A stretch of 64,000 nt of DNA from NCBI GenBank assembly GCA_016712595.1, contig JADJQT010000002.1:248001-312000 (forward strand). Direction: 5' to 3'. Shown here piece after piece: positions 47,983 through 56,702 of this stretch (the first letter of the stretch is position 1; each line of letters opens with the position of its first letter). The notes beneath the pieces were generated by a model that was not told the origin of the DNA, made no database searches, and worked only from the letters and a program-made list of their open reading frames with translations. This DNA comes from Rhodospirillales bacterium (lineage in GTDB: Bacteria; Pseudomonadota; Alphaproteobacteria; Rhodospirillales; Defluviicoccaceae). The translations under genes were made by a program, and so were the position numbers.

Positions 47983-48126
47983 CCGTAAAATCCATCTTAT
48001 AAAGACGATATAACGCAAGAATATGTGATAACTATGAATTTTTAAGCTGTTATTTGCAAGGACATGCTCTCCTCAACGGGCATAAAGTTGCTCTGCTCAC
48101 CAAACAATGTCCACCAGGAGGCAGTC
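47983..48126. promoter_or_regulatory. Divergent lrp/ald control region
   Basis: The gap between the regulator and ald is markedly AT-rich from 47990 to 48055, unlike its surroundings, as expected for Lrp operator sites. I cannot assign exact operators or -35/-10 boxes. CCAGGAGG before 48127 is the ald ribosome site. Confidence 0.45.
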
Positions 48127-49245
48127 ATGCTTGTCGGCATACCCAAAGAGATAAAGGTGCACGAGTACCGGGTTGGCTTGACCCCGAGTTCCGTGCGCGA
48201 ACTCGTCACCCACGGGCATACGGTCGTCGCCGAAACCCGCTGTGGCGACGGCATCGGCGCGTCGGACGCCGATTATCGTGGCGCCGGCGCGGAAATCGTC
48301 AGCACCGCGGCCGAGGTGTTCGGCCGGGCCGATATGGTGGTGAAGGTCAAGGAGCCGCAGGCGGTCGAGCGGGCGTTGCTGCGCGACGGGCAGATCCTCT
48401 TCACCTACCTGCATCTGGCGCCGGACCCCGAGCAGTGCCGTGACCTCGTCGCCAGCGGTGCGGTCTGCATCGCCTATGAGACCGTGGCCGACAGCCACGG
48501 CGGCCTGCCGCTGCTGGCGCCGATGTCACAGGTCGCAGGTCGCCTGTCGATCCAGGCCGGCGCGCACTGCCTGGAGCGGGCTCATGGCGGTGAAGGCATT
48601 CTGCTCGGCGGCGTGCCCGGTGTCGCGCCGGCAAAGGTCGTGGTGATCGGTGGCGGCGTCGTTGGCGAAAACGCCATCATGATGGCGCTCGGCATGGGCG
48701 CGGACGTAACCGTCCTCGACAAGAACGTCGATGTCCTCGGGCGCCTTGCCCGCCAGTTCGGCCCGGCACTGAAGACCGTTTATTCGACGCGTGCCGCGTT
48801 GGAAGCCAACGTGCTCGCTGCCGATCTGGTTGTCGGCGCCGTGCTGGTCGTCGGCGCGGAAGCCCCGAAACTGGTCACCGCCGACATGGTCGAGCGGATG
48901 CGCCCGGGCACCGTGCTCGTTGATGTCGCGATCGATCAAGGCGGCTGCTTCGAGACGTCGAGGCCGACAACGCATGCTGAGCCGACCTACGTCGTCGACG
49001 GTGTCGTGCACTATTGTGTCGCCAACATGCCGGGTGCCGTGCCCAGAACATCGACGTACGCACTGAACAACGTCACCCTGCCGTACGCACTGGCGCTCGC
49101 CGATCGCGGGCCGAGACAGGCGCTGTTGGACAATCCTCACTTCTGCCTGGGGCTGAACGTCTGTGCCGGCAAGGTCACGCACGAAGCTGTCGCGCACGAC
49201 CTCGGCTATGCGTATGTCGAGCCTGCGAAGGCGCTTGGCGCATAG
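48127..49245 (+). CDS. ald: Alanine dehydrogenase
   Basis: Ald interconverts L-alanine and pyruvate plus ammonia with NAD. The 372 residues begin MLVGIPKEIKVHEYRVGLTP and show VKVKEPQAVER, LFTYLHLAPDPEQC, the catalytic His in GAHCLER, the NAD loop VVIGGGVVGENAIMMALGMG, VDVAIDQGGCFETSRPTTH and YCVANMPGAVPRTSTYALNN. It is full length and divergent from an Lrp-type regulator. Confidence 0.97.
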   Translation: MLVGIPKEIKVHEYRVGLTPSSVRELVTHGHTVVAETRCGDGIGASDADYRGAGAEIVSTAAEVFGRADMVVKVKEPQAVERALLRDGQILFTYLHLAPDPEQCRDLVASGAVCIAYETVADSHGGLPLLAPMSQVAGRLSIQAGAHCLERAHGGEGILLGGVPGVAPAKVVVIGGGVVGENAIMMALGMGADVTVLDKNVDVLGRLARQFGPALKTVYSTRAALEANVLAADLVVGAVLVVGAEAPKLVTADMVERMRPGTVLVDVAIDQGGCFETSRPTTHAEPTYVVDGVVHYCVANMPGAVPRTSTYALNNVTLPYALALADRGPRQALLDNPHFCLGLNVCAGKVTHEAVAHDLGYAYVEPAKALGA

Positions 49246-49339
49246 GGCACATCGCGAAGAGCGATCATCCCGTCAAAGACGGCTCGTGCGCTTTTTCCGC
49301 CGATCTGCGCGACCACCAACCTGTCCCCCGCCGGATGGA

Positions 49340-50008
49340 TCAGGAGGACAGAGGCGGAGCGGCGAGCCAGGCGAGCAGGTCGTCCTTCATGTCTTCGAAC
49401 GGGCGATAGCCGATGGTCAGCGCCGCAAGCGATTCTCCGTTCTGCAGAACGATCGCCGGGAATCCCTGGATGCCGAGCCCCTGGGTCAGACGGATGTCGG
49501 CCCGGGTCGATTCCAGAATCTCGCTTGAGCGATAAACGGGCAGAAATACGTCTTCGGGAATGCCCAGGTCGCGGGCGATCGCGGCCAGAATGTCCTCGCG
49601 GGTGACGTCGCGATTTTCGGCGTAGAACGCCCGCTGTACCGCCGCGAGGTAGAGAAGCGTGCCCTCGGGCGCCAGGCTGCGTACGGCGACGACCGCCCGG
49701 CAGGACGGCAAGGTATCGTAGACGAAGGCCTCGCGATCGAAGAAGCCGTAATCGAACGGCTGACCGGTCGCAGTTTCCACGTTGTGCCAGTGATGCTCGA
49801 CGTAACCGCGCGACGCCGCGGTCAGCGGCCGGGTCTCGCCCGCGCGCAATCCACCGGCGCAAAACCGGATCGGGGGGCCGCCCTGGCAGGCACCGCGGAT
49901 CGCGGCGATGACCGGGCTGAATCCCCAGCACCAAGAACACATCGGATCGGCGAAATAAAGAACGCGCTTTTTCGCCGTGGCCGCAACCGAACTCTCGACG
50001 TCTGCCAT
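49340..50008 (-). CDS. DsbA/FrnE-family thioredoxin-like oxidoreductase
   Basis: The protein of 222 residues has a thioredoxin-fold N-terminus with YFADPMCSWCWGFSPVI (CSWC, the CxxC redox pair), an inserted helical domain, and the cis-Pro block LGIQGFPAIVLQNGESL. There is no signal peptide, so it is cytoplasmic, as in FrnE and 2-hydroxychromene isomerase-like DsbA relatives. It may act as a disulfide or glutathione-type enzyme. GGGAGG precedes the Met at 50008. Confidence 0.88.
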   Translation of the reverse strand: MADVESSVAATAKKRVLYFADPMCSWCWGFSPVIAAIRGACQGGPPIRFCAGGLRAGETRPLTAASRGYVEHHWHNVETATGQPFDYGFFDREAFVYDTLPSCRAVVAVRSLAPEGTLLYLAAVQRAFYAENRDVTREDILAAIARDLGIPEDVFLPVYRSSEILESTRADIRLTQGLGIQGFPAIVLQNGESLAALTIGYRPFEDMKDDLLAWLAAPPLSS

Positions 50009-50090
50009 CGGTGCCTCCCGGTTCAGCGGCAACGCCCGTCGCCGGTGATCAGAGCGGGGCTCGGGCCTCGCCGGTGCCGCCGCGCACGTC

Positions 50091-50591
50091 CTACATTGTC
50101 TTCGCGGCGATGCCATTCCAGGCCATCAACGGCACGGTGGAAATAGAGTTTTTCGGCGAACCGGACACGACTCGATCGGAGTAGGCGACGTAGACGAGAA
50201 CGTTCCGCTTGGCATCGAAGAAGCGGACGACGTTCATGGTCTTGAAGATCAGCGAACGACGTTCGTCGAACACCCGCGTGCCGTCCTTGATCGCGTTGCG
50301 AAATACGATCGGGCCGATCTGGCGGCAGGCGATGGCGACGTCCGAGGGGTCCTCGGCCGTGCCGAGTGCCCCGGAGACGCCACCGCGCTCGGGCCGGCTG
50401 ATATGGCAGGCGACGCCATCGATATCCGGATCGTCAAAGCCGTCGATGGCGATCTTGTCGTTCGGCCCGAGCCAGCGGAAGTTGGTCGAAACCGAGCCGA
50501 CCTCTCCACGCGGCGGGCCGCCGAACAGCCACCAGCCGACGAACGCCAGCAACACGACGACGACGGTGGCAAAGATCAGTTTTAGTCTCAC
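50091..50591 (-). CDS. creA: CreA-family protein
   Basis: The 166-residue protein has an N-terminal hydrophobic segment (LIFATVVVVLLAFVGWWLF) and the CreA domain: GSVSTNFRWLGPNDKIAIDG, FDDPDIDGVACHISRPERGG, DPSDVAIACRQIGPI and RNVLVYVAYSDRVVSGSPKN. Its role is unknown; it is periplasmic. Two conserved Cys could form a disulfide, notable next to the DsbA-like gene 82 bases downstream. Confidence 0.92.
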   Translation of the reverse strand: MRLKLIFATVVVVLLAFVGWWLFGGPPRGEVGSVSTNFRWLGPNDKIAIDGFDDPDIDGVACHISRPERGGVSGALGTAEDPSDVAIACRQIGPIVFRNAIKDGTRVFDERRSLIFKTMNVVRFFDAKRNVLVYVAYSDRVVSGSPKNSISTVPLMAWNGIAAKTM

Positions 50592-50624
50592 TGGCGCTCC
50601 CTTCCGCGGGCGATGCGCACCCGC

Positions 50625-50990
50625 TCAATCCAGAACCTTATAGCCGCGGCCACGCAGGCAGTTGCGCACGACGCGCTGCTGCTTCGAGCTGCCGGACGCC
50701 GCGCCGCCGAACAAGCCGGAGGTACCGCCTCCCGCCCCGCCGATGGCGGCACCGGAACCAGGGCGGCCGGTGACCGCGCCGACCGCCGCGCCGACCGCCG
50801 CGCCGGCGGCTCCACCGAAAAGGGCGCCGCCAGCGGCGCTGCGCCCGACGCTGACCTGATCAGCGTACTGCTCACATTCCGCGAGGTCGTTGTCGTAGCG
50901 GGCGGGATCAACCCCTTTCATATCGACGATCGGATCGGACGAACAACCGGTTGCGACCAGCATCAGCAAGGCTGCCAGGAGACGGCGCAT
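50625..50990 (-). CDS. Glycine-zipper lipoprotein
   Basis: The 121-residue protein has a lipoprotein signal (LAALLMLVATGC, lipobox ATGC) and a Gly/Ala-rich zipper (AAGGALFGGAAGAAVGAAVG ...), flanked by a Cys-containing N-terminal part (DNDLAECEQYADQVS) and RNCLRGRGYKVLD at the end. Such proteins sit in the outer membrane; function unknown. It lies 33 bases upstream of creA on the same strand. Confidence 0.85.
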   Translation of the reverse strand: MRRLLAALLMLVATGCSSDPIVDMKGVDPARYDNDLAECEQYADQVSVGRSAAGGALFGGAAGAAVGAAVGAVTGRPGSGAAIGGAGGGTSGLFGGAASGSSKQQRVVRNCLRGRGYKVLD

Positions 50991-51020
50991 CGTCGTTGAC
51001 CCCCCTCTAGACGGATTGCC

Positions 51021-52184
<1,164 letters not shown>

Positions 52185-52316
52185 CTGGCCCCTTGCTTAC
52201 TCCGTTCCCGGAGCGGCGATGCCAGGGCCAATTCCGCGCGCATCTTCGCCGCGCGCACTTCTACCCAAGGTGGGGCACAGGGGGAAGTCAGGCAAGAGGG
52301 CGCGATCAGCGCGCGG

Positions 52317-52832
52317 TTACAGTCCGCACGCCTTGTCGATCGCGTTGTAAGCCGCGGTAAATCCGGAAAGCGAGTAGGTATCGGTGGTCAGGGTGCCCCG
52401 GCTGGAGGTCCCGCGAACGATCATCTGTGATCCGGCCTTCATCGCGCGGACCAGATCACGGTCGGCGGAGGCGTCGAAAGCCCAGGCGTTTTCATCCCGG
52501 GTAAACAGATTGAACGTCGCCTTCTTGTCGATCTCGATCGTCGCATCCTTACCCTGGCGGTACGGATAGCCGGCGGCGACGCTCACTTCACCTACGACCT
52601 TTTCATTTGGTCGATGGGTCACAAGCACATGAGTCTCGCCACGAACCGTGTATTTGCCTTCCTGCTTCTTCGGCGTGCTGCCGATGTAGCACATCCGCTT
52701 GTCGCCCGAGCCGAAGACAACGGCAGTCCAGTCGCCGTAGACACCGAGCGTCTGCTGTGCGGAACCCGGCATGGCGGCCGCCAGCCAGATCCCTGCGCCA
52801 AGAAGAATGCGCACTGCGGTCGTTCGTTTCAT
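52317..52832 (-). CDS. IalB-family invasion-associated locus B protein
   Basis: The protein of 171 residues has a signal peptide (AVRILLGAGIWLAAAMPGSA) and the IalB fold: LGVYGDWTAVVFGSGDKRMCY, VLVTHRPNEKVVGEVSVAAG, ATFNLFTRDENAWAFDASAD and GTSSRGTLTTDTYSLSGF, ending DKACGL. It is periplasmic; despite the name, homologues are widespread in non-pathogens. Its upstream region contains a terminator at 52926-52969. Confidence 0.9.
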   Translation of the reverse strand: MKRTTAVRILLGAGIWLAAAMPGSAQQTLGVYGDWTAVVFGSGDKRMCYIGSTPKKQEGKYTVRGETHVLVTHRPNEKVVGEVSVAAGYPYRQGKDATIEIDKKATFNLFTRDENAWAFDASADRDLVRAMKAGSQMIVRGTSSRGTLTTDTYSLSGFTAAYNAIDKACGL

Positions 52833-52925
52833 GGCGCCATTGATAATCGTCGAGGCCGCCGTTGCCAACCCGGCATCGCCAATGAAGTCGGCCGATCCCG
52901 GCTAAGTTACCCGGTTAGCGGCAAG

Positions 52926-52969
52926 AAAAAAAACTTCGCCCACCCCCACAAGCTTGCGGATGTGGGGGC
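52926..52969 (-). terminator. Intrinsic terminator on the minus strand with no annotated gene feeding it
   Basis: On the minus strand an 8-bp stem CCCCCACA / TGTGGGGG (with a 10-base loop; an alternative stem uses GCCC / GGGC) is followed by eight T (52933-52926). That is a textbook Rho-independent terminator. The gene on its right, the quinone oxidoreductase, is on the other strand. So the terminated RNA must start in about 52970-53300 on the minus strand, or the structure is an attenuator in the ialB leader. Confidence 0.75.
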
Positions 52970-53171
52970 GTCAGCAGCGCTCGTGCCAGATGCATTCGGG
53001 GCGCGATTCGGATAAATCCTCCTGACCGTCATCCGTATAATACTTGCCAGGCCGTCCGATCGCGGTCTGTCGCCGCAGTGGGTTGACGATGAGCCCGGCC
53101 GGCGGGAAAACTGTTCCGGATGGCCGGGGGCCGCGAGCCAGGGGCCAAGGGACAACGGCGGAAAGACAGCG

Positions 53172-54149
53172 ATGCGGGCAGCCATCTGCAGGGAATTGCG
53201 CGATCCGGCGGGACTGGTCGTCACGGACGTCGCGCCGCCGCCGATGCTGGCGAATGGCGTGCGCATCGCCGTTGCCGCCGCGGGGGTCAATTTTGCCGAT
53301 ACCCTCATTCTCACCGGGTCTTACCAAGTCAAGGCATCCCCGCCATTTTCCCCAGGCTTCGAGGTGGCGGGGCGGGTCGTCGAGGTGGCCCCCGGGGTCA
53401 CGCGCTGCCGGCCGGGCGATCGGGTGATGGCGGTGATCGAGTATGGCGGCTTTGCCGAGGAGGTGGTGGCCCCGGCAGACTGCGTCTTCTTGCTGCCCGA
53501 CGGAATCGACGACATCGTTTCCGCCGGGTTTCCGGTCGCCTACGGCACCTCGCACCTGGGCCTGAAGTATAAGGCGGCGCTCAAGGCGGGCGAAACGCTC
53601 CTGGTCAATGGCGCCGCTGGCGGCGTCGGGCTGACGGCCGTCGAGGTCGGCAAGCGGCTGGGGGCGACGGTGATCGCCACCGCCAGCAGCGCGGCGAAGC
53701 TGCAGGTGGCCTCGGCGGCGGGCGCCGATCATGCCCTGTTGTCGGATGCGGATGACCTGCGGGAGCAAATCAAGTCCCTGACCGGCGGGCGCGGCGTCGA
53801 CGTCGTCTATGAGCCGGTCGGCGGTACCCTCTTCGAGACCTCGCTGCGGGCGACGGCGGCGGGCGGACGCATCCTTCTCGTCGGTTTCGCCTCTGGTGCG
53901 GTGCCGCAAATCCCGGCGAACATCCTGCTGGTGAAGAACATCGCAGCGATTGGCTATTACTGGGGCGCGCACCGGACGATCGCGCCGCAGTGGATGCAGG
54001 CGTCGTGCGAGGAGCTTCTCTTATGGCTCGCGCAAGGCACCCTGCATCCGCACGTCTCCCAAACGTTTCCTCTCGCCGAGGCCAATGCGGCGCTGCAGGC
54101 GCTGCGGACGCGGGCATCGACCGGAAAGGTCGTCCTGACCTGCGGCTGA
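53172..54149 (+). CDS. NADPH:quinone oxidoreductase-family protein
   Basis: The 325-residue medium-chain reductase lacks zinc ligands, as in zeta-crystallin/QorA. Seen: ICRELRDPAGLVVTDVA, VNFADTLILTGSYQVKA, PGFEVAGRVVEVAPGV, FPVAYGTSHLGLKYKAALK, the nucleotide loop NGAAGGVGLTAVEVGKRLGA and RILLVGFASGAVPQIPANIL. It would reduce quinones or enones with NADPH. GGAAAGACAG precedes the ATG. Confidence 0.92.
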   Translation: MRAAICRELRDPAGLVVTDVAPPPMLANGVRIAVAAAGVNFADTLILTGSYQVKASPPFSPGFEVAGRVVEVAPGVTRCRPGDRVMAVIEYGGFAEEVVAPADCVFLLPDGIDDIVSAGFPVAYGTSHLGLKYKAALKAGETLLVNGAAGGVGLTAVEVGKRLGATVIATASSAAKLQVASAAGADHALLSDADDLREQIKSLTGGRGVDVVYEPVGGTLFETSLRATAAGGRILLVGFASGAVPQIPANILLVKNIAAIGYYWGAHRTIAPQWMQASCEELLLWLAQGTLHPHVSQTFPLAEANAALQALRTRASTGKVVLTCG

Positions 54150-54203
54150 CCGGCGCTCGTGCCGCGCCAAGGCCACCGCCCGCCCCAGCGCGGCTGAGGG
54201 GCG

Positions 54204-55826
54204 CTATTGCTGGCGATAAGAAGCATCGCGACGGGCGGCGAAAGCATTGCCGGCGTCGTTCCCCCGCCCGGCGACCAGGCACCATCCGGCGACCGCGCCG
54301 GCCCGGTCCGGTTGAGCCTTTGCCTCGTCGGGAGCGCAACCCGGCCAGTAGCTTCGGCGGCAGTCGCGGTTCGCGTCGGTTATCCAGTGCGCCGAGGCGA
54401 AACATCGCCGCCACTTCCCCTGATCCTCGCCCAACCGCTTAAGGTAGATGTTGCTGAGCCAGGCGCGCCCCACCACTTCGGCCGTCGGCACCAGATCCAG
54501 GACCCACCGGCGCGGCGCGATCCGCGCCGGACGTGCGAGTTCGACGGCACCGCGCTGGACGGCACGTCGGTAACCCTTCAGGAAGTGCGATTCCAACTGC
54601 AGCCCGATGTCGCCGATCCGTGTATCGAGAACCAACTCGGTGACCAGCGGCTCGCAGCGTTGCGGCAGGACCAACTCCGTCGGGAAGACGAGCGGCGTGC
54701 CGAGGAACGTGCCGATCCGCGCAAAGGGATCGATATCGAAGAAGTAACCAATAACGTGCATTTGACCGGCGACCTTGCGCACGTGATCGGTGATGTCCAT
54801 TTCCTCAAGCTGCGACCAGCGGGCTTGCAGGTCGTTCCAGACCCGCATGGCTTCGTGGTGCTCGGCGTCCGTCAGCGACCAGTGCCGCTCGAGCGCGGCC
54901 CAGATGTCGCGCTCGTGTCCCTGGCGCGACCGCTCGATCGTCTCGACGATCGGCTCGGTCGCGCCGGTCACGCCCCAGGTGACGACGTGCAGCAGGCGAT
55001 GCGGTCCCGGCCGCGCGTTCAAAAGCTCCTGCGCGAGAAAGCCCGCTGCCTGGGCGATGATCGCGCCCTGGCTTTGGCCGGTGAAAAAGGCTTCGCCGCC
55101 ATGCTCCGGATCACTCGCGTAATCCGCCGCGTCCCGGGCCAGCATTAGGCCTGCGTCCGAGTTGAATTGTGCGCGTGCCATCATCAAGCCGGAGGCCCAG
55201 TCGCGATAGTCGCGATTGACGAACACCTGGGTGCCGGCGATCGCGTAGATGCGATGCGTCGCATCGCGGCTTTCGAGAACGAACGCCTTGAGCCCGGAGA
55301 AATCGTCGATATAGAGCTTGCGGATGATGTAGCCGGGGAGCTCGCGCGCGACGGCGGCGATCTCCGCGGGGTCAGGGACGGCCGGTGACGACCGGCTGCG
55401 CTCGCGGATATCGTACGCCTGATCGGCGGCGAGAACCGTTGCTTCGGCGATCCGCGAAAGGTCGGCGAAGCGTGAGCGGGGGTCATCCAGGACGGCGCTG
55501 CCGTCCTCCGCCATGGGCGTGACTTCGCCGGTGGTGAGGCGGGGAAGCGGCAGGTCGCGCACGTCCCGCAGCACGAGTTCGATGCCGGATGTCCTGTCGC
55601 CGGGTTTCGTCAGGGCCGGTCCCGCGACGTGTTCGAGGCGAATATCCCGAGCCGGTTCCGTCTTGAGCCATTCGAGGGCGCCCTCGCAGAAGGACGCGGC
55701 GGCTCCGGCCACAAGATCGCGGGTGACGCTGGGTTGGGACGGCGTCTCTGGCAGTTGTGGCAGGGCCTGGCAACCGACGAGGCCGAGGAGCGCACCCGCC
55801 AGCAGCCCCGGCCGTGCCCATTCCAT
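54204..55826 (-). CDS. Lipoprotein with lipase-like GxSxG domain
   Basis: The protein of about 540 residues has a lipobox (GALLGLVGC) near its start and a lipase class 3-like core: RIYAIAGTQVFVNRDYRDWA, then FFTGQSQGAIIAQAAGFLAQ with the GQSQG elbow. The central and C-terminal parts (DITDHVRKVAGQMHVIGYFF, RIGTFLGTPLVFP) are unfamiliar. A Met at 55826 fits the signal peptide; the frame is open to 55874. It is probably an envelope lipase or esterase. The SYLF gene lies just upstream on the same strand. Confidence 0.7.
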   Translation of the reverse strand: MEWARPGLLAGALLGLVGCQALPQLPETPSQPSVTRDLVAGAAASFCEGALEWLKTEPARDIRLEHVAGPALTKPGDRTSGIELVLRDVRDLPLPRLTTGEVTPMAEDGSAVLDDPRSRFADLSRIAEATVLAADQAYDIRERSRSSPAVPDPAEIAAVARELPGYIIRKLYIDDFSGLKAFVLESRDATHRIYAIAGTQVFVNRDYRDWASGLMMARAQFNSDAGLMLARDAADYASDPEHGGEAFFTGQSQGAIIAQAAGFLAQELLNARPGPHRLLHVVTWGVTGATEPIVETIERSRQGHERDIWAALERHWSLTDAEHHEAMRVWNDLQARWSQLEEMDITDHVRKVAGQMHVIGYFFDIDPFARIGTFLGTPLVFPTELVLPQRCEPLVTELVLDTRIGDIGLQLESHFLKGYRRAVQRGAVELARPARIAPRRWVLDLVPTAEVVGRAWLSNIYLKRLGEDQGKWRRCFASAHWITDANRDCRRSYWPGCAPDEAKAQPDRAGAVAGWCLVAGRGNDAGNAFAARRDASYRQQ

Positions 55827-55893
55827 CAGCACAGCGAGAAGCAGTCCCGCGGGCTCGCCGCCGGGTGCGTGCACGACACCTTTCGTACGCCGC

Positions 55894-56463
55894 CTATGGC
55901 GTGACGGTCATGCGCGTGAGCTTCAGTCCATTCCAGGACATATCGGCGATCAGGCCGCTATCCTTGACGACGAAGATGTATGCCGGAGCCCCGTCGATCA
56001 GCCCGATCTCCATGGCCGTGACGACCTCCATGTCGTCAACCGTGCTGCCGGCCGTCACTCCGAAGTTTCGTCGCGCATCCCAGCCGGAGAGGGCCTTGAA
56101 ATTGGCCAGCGCGCTGGGCGTCATGAACATGACCACCGCCGCGCGGTCGCGATAGCCGAGCTGCAGTCCGATGGAGGTGCCGACCAGGCTGTAATAGCCG
56201 GTCGTCCTGTCGCCCTCGATCAGCCCCCCCTCGCCGTAGGTGCCGCCGAGGACAAGAGCGCCCTTGGCCACGTCGGGCATGACCAGAATGCCTTCCGCCC
56301 GACTGGCCGCCTCACTGCACTCGGTCAGATCTTTGCACTGCTTAAGCGTGCTTTGAATGTCGGTGTCGAGCGCTGCCCGGTCGGCACCGGAAATCGAGCA
56401 TCCAGCGACGATCCCGCCAAGCGCCGCGATCGCGCCATTTCGCAAGGAGTGAATGAAGCGCAC
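55894..56463 (-). CDS. SYLF (Ysc84-like) domain lipoprotein
   Basis: The protein of 189 residues begins at GTG 56463 (AGGGG nine bases upstream), has a lipobox (ALGGIVAGC) and the SYLF domain, a lipid-binding fold: ILVMPDVAKGALVLGGTYGE, TGYYSLVGTSIGLQLGYRDR, VVMFMTPSALANFKAL, GWDARRNFGVTAGSTV and DSGLIADMSWNGLKL. It is likely in the outer membrane. It lies about 70 bases upstream of the lipase-like lipoprotein on the same strand, so the two may work together on lipids. Confidence 0.88.
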   Translation of the reverse strand: MRFIHSLRNGAIAALGGIVAGCSISGADRAALDTDIQSTLKQCKDLTECSEAASRAEGILVMPDVAKGALVLGGTYGEGGLIEGDRTTGYYSLVGTSIGLQLGYRDRAAVVMFMTPSALANFKALSGWDARRNFGVTAGSTVDDMEVVTAMEIGLIDGAPAYIFVVKDSGLIADMSWNGLKLTRMTVTP

Positions 56464-56702
56464 GGTTTGTCCCCTTTGCCCGCTCGCAGGGTTCGGCGTT
56501 GCCAGCGGTTGCGGCGAGGTTAGCCGCGCCGTCATCCGCTGTCGAGCGGTGTGTGCGCGAGTTGCGGCAGGCCCAGGATCGCCACAGGAGAACGCTCAGT
56601 CGCTGCCGTGCGCACGGCGTTGGCAGCGCGCTGGGGATTATGGGCGAGACTGAGGGACAGCTCGGCGAAAGGTGAGTTCCCCCGTGGCCGTGGGCCAGTT
56701 CG

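Noticed and set aside
52971..53972. 333-residue minus-strand frame ending in ECIWHERC
   Set aside because: Most of it is antisense to the quinone oxidoreductase and lacks a credible start; only its last part near the terminator is kept as a finding.
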